Of a stretch of 64,000 bases of DNA, positions 60,731 through 64,000 are shown piece by piece (the stretch's first letter is position 1; each line of letters opens with the position of its first letter). The stretch is from positions 124,001 through 188,000 of the forward strand of contig NZ_CABPSQ010000008.1 in NCBI RefSeq assembly GCF_902459775.1, written 5' to 3'. This stretch comes from Pandoraea captiosa. Lineage in GTDB: Bacteria; Pseudomonadota; Gammaproteobacteria; Burkholderiales; Burkholderiaceae. The notes under the pieces are model-generated. The model was not told where the DNA came from. It was given only the letters and a program-made list of their open reading frames with translations, and made no database searches. Position numbers and translations under genes: made by a program.

Positions 60731-61558
60731 TCAGGCGGCCGTGGCAAACGATGTGACATACGACGAACCGGGCGGCGGCGGCGGCGTCAGCGCCGAGTGC
60801 GTGAGCACCTCGTGACCGGTTTCCGTCACCAGCACCGTGTGCTCCCATTGGGCCGACAGGCTGCGATCGCGCGTCTTGACCGTCCACTGGTCGGGCATTG
60901 TGCGAATTTCACGCTTGCCTGCGTTGATCATCGGCTCGATGGTGAAGATCATGCCAGCCTGTAACTCAATGCCCGTTCCCTGACGGCCGTAATGCAGAAT
61001 CTGGGGATCTTCGTGGAATACCTGACCGATGCCGTGGCCGCAGTATTCGCGCACAACGCTGTATCCCTGGGCTTCGGCATGCGTCTGGATCGCGTGACCG
61101 ATGTCGCCCAGGTGCGCGCCCGGGCGAACCTGGTTGATGCCGAGCCACATGCATTCATACGTTACCTGCGCCAGGCGCTTCGCGAGAATCGTACCGTCGC
61201 CCACGATGAACATGCGGCTCGTGTCACCGAAATAGCCGTCCTTGATGACCGTGATATCGATGTTGAGCGCGTCGCCGTTCTTGAGCGTTTTGTCGCCGGG
61301 AATGCCGTGGCAAATCACGTCGTTCACGGAGATGCACGTCGCCTTGGGGTAGGGAGGGTAACCGGGGGGCTGGTAATTGAGCGGCGCTGGTACCGTGCCT
61401 TGCTCCTTGACCATGAACTCGTGGCAAAGACGGTCGAGTTCCCCGGTGGTCACGCCTGCACGCACGTGCGGCGTAATGAAATCAAGCACCTCGCTTGCCA
61501 GGCGGCAAGCAACGCGCATCATTTCGATGTCGTGGGCATTCTTGAGGGTGATGGCCAT
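60731..61558 (-). CDS. map: Methionine aminopeptidase, type I
   Basis: Removes N-terminal methionine after deformylation; 275 residues, pita-bread fold. Metal ligands: DGYFGDTSRMF (two aspartates, about 103-113), CGHGIGQVFHEDPQ with the histidines near 176, IFTIEPMI and the second glutamate in WEHTVLVTETG. The ATG at 61558 (MAITLKNAHD) is family-like; a longer opening to 61726 is not. C-terminal residues PPPPPG are unusual but harmless. It faces rpsB across 515 bp. Confidence 0.96.
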   Translation of the reverse strand: MAITLKNAHDIEMMRVACRLASEVLDFITPHVRAGVTTGELDRLCHEFMVKEQGTVPAPLNYQPPGYPPYPKATCISVNDVICHGIPGDKTLKNGDALNIDITVIKDGYFGDTSRMFIVGDGTILAKRLAQVTYECMWLGINQVRPGAHLGDIGHAIQTHAEAQGYSVVREYCGHGIGQVFHEDPQILHYGRQGTGIELQAGMIFTIEPMINAGKREIRTMPDQWTVKTRDRSLSAQWEHTVLVTETGHEVLTHSALTPPPPPGSSYVTSFATAA

Positions 61559-61758
61559 TGCGGAGTCGGGCAAATTGCGTAAATAGTGACGCATTATCGC
61601 ATCAATGAGGGGTTTTGGCCTTGTCCGACGAGGATTTCGGAGCGTTCCGACGCTGAATTGCCGTGAATCCGATGACGTGCGTGAAACCGGTGCTGCGCAC
61701 GCGCGCAGGCCGCGCAGATAGGGCATTCACGGTCTGTCATCGCAAGTTCACGTGCCGC

Positions 61759-61788
61759 TTGAGTGCCGGCGCACCCCGATGCTATAAT
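61759..61788 (+). promoter_or_regulatory. Likely sigma-70 promoter of rpsB
   Basis: TTGAGT at 61759-61764, an 18-bp spacer and TATAAT at 61783-61788, with a TG two bases before the -10 (TGCTATAAT), an extended -10. The start would be near 61795, giving an rpsB leader of about 280 nt. Confidence 0.7.
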
Positions 61789-61823
61789 CTCGGGCTAAGT
61801 CGAGGACGAGTTGTCAATAAGGT

Positions 61824-61846
61824 CAAGGGTTTCCCCTTGGTTTTTT
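61824..61846 (+). terminator. Terminator-like hairpin early in the rpsB leader
   Basis: CAAGGG (61824-61829) pairs with CCCTTG (61834-61839) around a TTTC loop and is followed by G and six T residues (61841-61846). It lies about 30 nt after the predicted start, suiting attenuation rather than final termination. Confidence 0.5.
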
Positions 61847-61863
61847 GCGAGATTCGCCGAAGT

Positions 61864-61884
61864 TTTGGGGTGTTTAGCCCCAAA
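61864..61884 (+). other. Stem-loop in the rpsB leader
   Basis: TTTGGGG and CCCCAAA are perfect 7-bp arms with a 7-nt loop. A second hairpin follows directly. Confidence 0.6.
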
Positions 61885-61886
61885 GT

Positions 61887-61902
61887 GGTGCCGAAAGGCG
61901 CC
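61887..61902 (+). other. GAAA-tetraloop hairpin in the rpsB leader
   Basis: GGTGCC pairs with GGCGCC (one G-U in RNA) around a GAAA tetraloop. With the preceding stem it suggests a folded leader RNA, as known for other ribosomal protein operons. Confidence 0.55.
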
Positions 61903-62073
61903 ATTTTCGGTGGTCTTGAGCGGCAAGTCCGTCATCGGCTTGGAATTTTTGAAATCGCGGGCCGGCGCACCCAGGGTGTCCGATCTTCGCAGGCGGGTCA
62001 TGCAAAGCTGTATGACAGTCTGACGAAACGGGTACGGCAGCCGGTCTAAGACCTAACCCTCACGGAGAATCAC

Positions 62074-62823
62074 ATGTCTGTCACGATGCGTCAGATGCTG
62101 GAAGCGGGCGTCCACTTTGGTCACCAAACCCGTTTCTGGAACCCCAAGATGGCCCCCTATATCTTCGGCCATCGCAACAAGATTCACATCATCAACCTCG
62201 AAAAGACGTTGCCGATGTACCAGGATGCACTGAAGTATGTGCGTCAACTGGCAGCAAACCGCGGCACGATCCTGTTCGTGGGCACGAAGCGTCAAGCGCG
62301 TGACATCGTTGCGGAAGCCGCAGCACGTGCCGGTATGCCTTACGTCAACAACCGTTGGCTGGGTGGCATGCTGACGAACTTCAAGACCCTGAAGTCGTCG
62401 ATCAAGAAGCTCAAGGACATGGAGCAGGCTCTGGAAGCCGGCGAACAAGAGCGCATGAGCAAGAAGGAAGCGCTGCTGTTCGATCGCGAAATGGCCAAGC
62501 TGCAAAAGTCGATCGGTGGCGTGAAGGAAATGGGCGGCATGCCCGACGCCATTTTCGTCGTCGACGTCGGCTACCACAAGATCGCCATCACGGAAGCCAA
62601 CAAGCTGGGCATTCCGGTGATCGCAGTGGTCGATACGAACCACTCGCCGGAAGGTGTGGATTACGTGATTCCGGGCAACGACGACTCGAGCAAGGCTGTC
62701 GAGCTGTACGTGCAAGGCGTTGCCGACGCGATCCTCGAAGGCCGTGCAAACGCCGTCAAGGAAGTCGTTGAAGCCGTTCGCGGCGAAGGCGACGAGTTCG
62801 TCGAAGTGAACGAAGAGGCGTAA
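62074..62823 (+). CDS. rpsB: Ribosomal protein uS2 (S2)
   Basis: Small-subunit protein of 249 residues, bound late in assembly. [20 protein letters not shown] and [20 protein letters not shown] are signature; the second family signature occurs as [20 protein letters not shown] near 160. GGAGA lies upstream of the ATG. In E. coli S2 represses its own operon by binding the rpsB leader; the structured leader here suggests something similar. It is followed by a terminator-like hairpin before tsf. Confidence 0.98.
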   Translation: MSVTMRQMLEAGVHFGHQTRFWNPKMAPYIFGHRNKIHIINLEKTLPMYQDALKYVRQLAANRGTILFVGTKRQARDIVAEAAARAGMPYVNNRWLGGMLTNFKTLKSSIKKLKDMEQALEAGEQERMSKKEALLFDREMAKLQKSIGGVKEMGGMPDAIFVVDVGYHKIAITEANKLGIPVIAVVDTNHSPEGVDYVIPGNDDSSKAVELYVQGVADAILEGRANAVKEVVEAVRGEGDEFVEVNEEA

Positions 62824-62842
62824 GCGGCCACCGCTGCGTAAC

Positions 62843-62874
62843 AAAAGGGGCTGCTTGTGGCGCCCCTTTTTTTT
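62843..62874 (+). terminator. Rho-independent (partial) terminator between rpsB and tsf
   Basis: AAAAGGGGC pairs with GCCCCTTTT around a 10-11 nt loop, with eight T residues. As tsf lies 103 bp further on, it may lower tsf expression relative to rpsB rather than fully stop it. Confidence 0.88.
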
Positions 62875-62976
62875 AGTCCGATTTCCCCGTGTGGGGTGTG
62901 CGGGCGCCAGGGGCGGGCAATGAGGCCGTCCTAGTGAAGCCCCCTCCCGACTGATTCGATATACAGGAGTAATGAT

Positions 62977-63858
62977 ATGCCGGCAATTACTGCAGCAATG
63001 GTGGGCGAACTGCGCGCCAAGACCGATGCGCCGATGATGGAATGCAAGAAGGCGCTGACCGAAGCCGACGGCGACATGGTCCGTGCTGAAGAAATCCTGC
63101 GTGTCAAGCTGGGTAGCAAGGCCAGCAAGGCCGCTAGCCGCATCACGGCTGAAGGCGTGATCTCGGCTTACATCGACGGCGGCAAGGGTGCCGTGGTCGA
63201 AATCAACTGCGAAACCGATTTCGTCTCGAAGAACGACGACTTCCTGAAGTTCGCCAACGACCTGGCCAAGCTGGTCGCCGAGAACAACCCGGCTGACGTC
63301 GCTGCCCTGTCGGCACTGCCGCTCGACGGCAAGACCGTCGACCAGGTGCGTGCCGACCTGATCGGCAAGATCGGCGAAAACATGACGATCCGTCGCTTCC
63401 AGCGCTACGAAACGTCGGGCAAGCTCGCCGCTTACCTGCACGGCACGCGCATCGGCGTGGTCGTCGAGTACGAAGGTGCGGACGCCGAAGTCGGCAAGAA
63501 CGTCGCCATGCACATCGCCGCCATGAAGCCGGTGGCCGTGTCGGGTGACCAGGTGTCGCCGGAACTGATCGAAAAGGAACGCAAGGTTGCCGCAGAAAAG
63601 GCCGCCGAATCGGGCAAGCCGGCCGAGATCGTCGCCAAGATGGTGGAAGGCAGCGTGCAGAAGTTCCTGAAGGAAGTCTCGCTGTTCAACCAGACGTACG
63701 TGAAGGACGACAAGGCAACCGTCGAACAGATGCTCAAGGCCAACAACACGACGGTCAAGGGCTTCACCATGTACATCGTCGGCGAAGGCATCGAGAAGAA
63801 GCAAGACGACTTCGCTGCTGAAGTGGCTGCTCAGGTGGCCGCTGCAAAGCAGTCGTAA
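62977..63858 (+). CDS. tsf: Elongation factor Ts
   Basis: Nucleotide exchange factor for EF-Tu, 293 residues. The N-terminal UBA-like domain [20 protein letters not shown] is followed by the core with [15 protein letters not shown] near 80-95 (containing the EF-Tu contact TDFV). The C-terminal dimer region and terminal ALA/LYS-rich tail [14 protein letters not shown] are present. A CAGGAG precedes the ATG. The rpsB-tsf-pyrH order is standard in Proteobacteria. Confidence 0.98.
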   Translation: MPAITAAMVGELRAKTDAPMMECKKALTEADGDMVRAEEILRVKLGSKASKAASRITAEGVISAYIDGGKGAVVEINCETDFVSKNDDFLKFANDLAKLVAENNPADVAALSALPLDGKTVDQVRADLIGKIGENMTIRRFQRYETSGKLAAYLHGTRIGVVVEYEGADAEVGKNVAMHIAAMKPVAVSGDQVSPELIEKERKVAAEKAAESGKPAEIVAKMVEGSVQKFLKEVSLFNQTYVKDDKATVEQMLKANNTTVKGFTMYIVGEGIEKKQDDFAAEVAAQVAAAKQS

Positions 63859-63880
63859 TTCGCGCAGTACCGTAGTATCC

Positions 63881-63908
63881 GGGGGCGGCTGTGCCGTCCC
63901 CGTTGTTT
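63881..63908 (+). terminator. Weak hairpin after tsf
   Basis: GGGGGCGGC pairs with GCCGTCCCC (one G-U) around a TGT loop, followed by GTTGTTT. The T-run is interrupted, so read-through into pyrH is expected. Confidence 0.4.
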
Positions 63909-63956
63909 CATCCAGAATACCCCCACAGTGCCCGACCAGACTCCTTAAGGACCGCC

Positions 63957-64000
63957 ATGTCTACTCCTTACAAACGCGTACTTCTCAAGCTTTCTGGTGA
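63957..64000 (+). CDS. pyrH: UMP kinase, 5' end only
   Basis: Only the first 14 codons are in the window (MSTPYKRVLLKLSG, then the start of a further codon), cut by the right edge. KRVLLKLSGE is the typical PyrH opening. AAGGA lies 6-7 nt before the ATG. The product phosphorylates UMP to UDP; position after tsf supports the call. Confidence 0.85.
   Translation, partial: MSTPYKRVLLKLSG

Larger units (their letters stand above)
61559..62073. other. Intergenic region map / rpsB, with rpsB leader
   Basis: A 515-bp divergent region. The left part (61559-61755) carries the map promoter, not clearly recognised. The right part is the rpsB promoter and a structured leader of about 280 nt with a terminator-like hairpin and at least two further stems. 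No gene is supported. Confidence 0.55.

Noticed and set aside
62053-63804. A 583-codon minus-strand frame opposite rpsB and tsf
   Set aside because: Its product is an Asp/His/Val-rich mirror of two certain ribosomal genes, as expected for codon-bias shadows.

Overview
The window is a gene-dense, GC-rich piece of a bacterial chromosome, almost entirely core housekeeping genes. Gene content and order (hom-thrC-moeA-moaD-moaE-clpB, aceA/aceB with a usp and a LysR gene, lplT-thiD divergent from alr-radA, dapC-dapD-arsC-like-dapE-prmB, smc-zipA-ligA-def, rluB-glnD-map facing rpsB-tsf-pyrH) point to the Betaproteobacteria, order Burkholderiales, probably Burkholderiaceae. Pandoraea or a close relative of Burkholderia is my best guess, but the genus is an inference from synteny and protein style. 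I see no tRNA, rRNA, CRISPR array, insertion sequence, prophage or other accessory island.

Layout. 1-4977 (minus): a lipid A aminoarabinose cluster, Mth938-like gene - arnT - arnE/F-like - arnB - arnC, with arnC running off the left edge. 5225-11525 (plus): alaA, hom, thrC, then the molybdopterin genes moeA, moaD, moaE. 11613-12182 (minus): a truncated haemoglobin. 12563-15190: clpB behind a heat-shock-like promoter. 15517-18077: a DUF2306 membrane protein and a LytS/LytTR two-component pair whose 3' end overlaps a convergent AraC regulator. 19028-20524: a gamma-glutamylcyclotransferase-like protein and a DMT permease. 20926-26147: the glyoxylate shunt (aceA, usp, LysR regulator, aceB). 26394-29455: proline iminopeptidase and RhlE helicase, convergent on a shared terminator. 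29891-33459: the tightly packed tsaB-rimI-uracil-DNA glycosylase-DUF1853 operon. 33481-35611 (minus): lplT-thiD. 35949-38415: alr and radA. 38601-42148 (minus): an ABC-F protein of YheS type and cardiolipin synthase. 42322-46918 (minus): lysine/diaminopimelate genes with prmB. 47305-56385 (plus): an EamA permease, smc, zipA, ligA and def. 56522-61558 (minus): map-glnD-rluB. 61559-64000 (plus): rpsB leader, rpsB, tsf and the first codons of pyrH.

Several neighbours are coupled by start/stop overlaps (Mth938/arnT, arnB/arnC, lytS/lytTR, tsaB/rimI, rimI/udg, glnD/rluB). Six genes appear to use GTG starts. Intrinsic terminators are clear after clpB, the 19613 DMT permease, aceA, aceB, pip/rhlE, radA/yheS, dapD, zipA, def/rluB and rpsB.

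I did not find an obviously new multi-gene system. The points most worth a second look are small: a terminator-like hairpin and structured leader just downstream of the rpsB promoter; a 99-bp coding tandem repeat in rluB; a hairpin with a hexamer-repeat T-rich tail between dapD and the arsC-like gene; an inverted repeat upstream of lplT; the translational coupling of an Mth938-like protein to ArnT; and the co-transcribed DUF1853 gene of unknown function.
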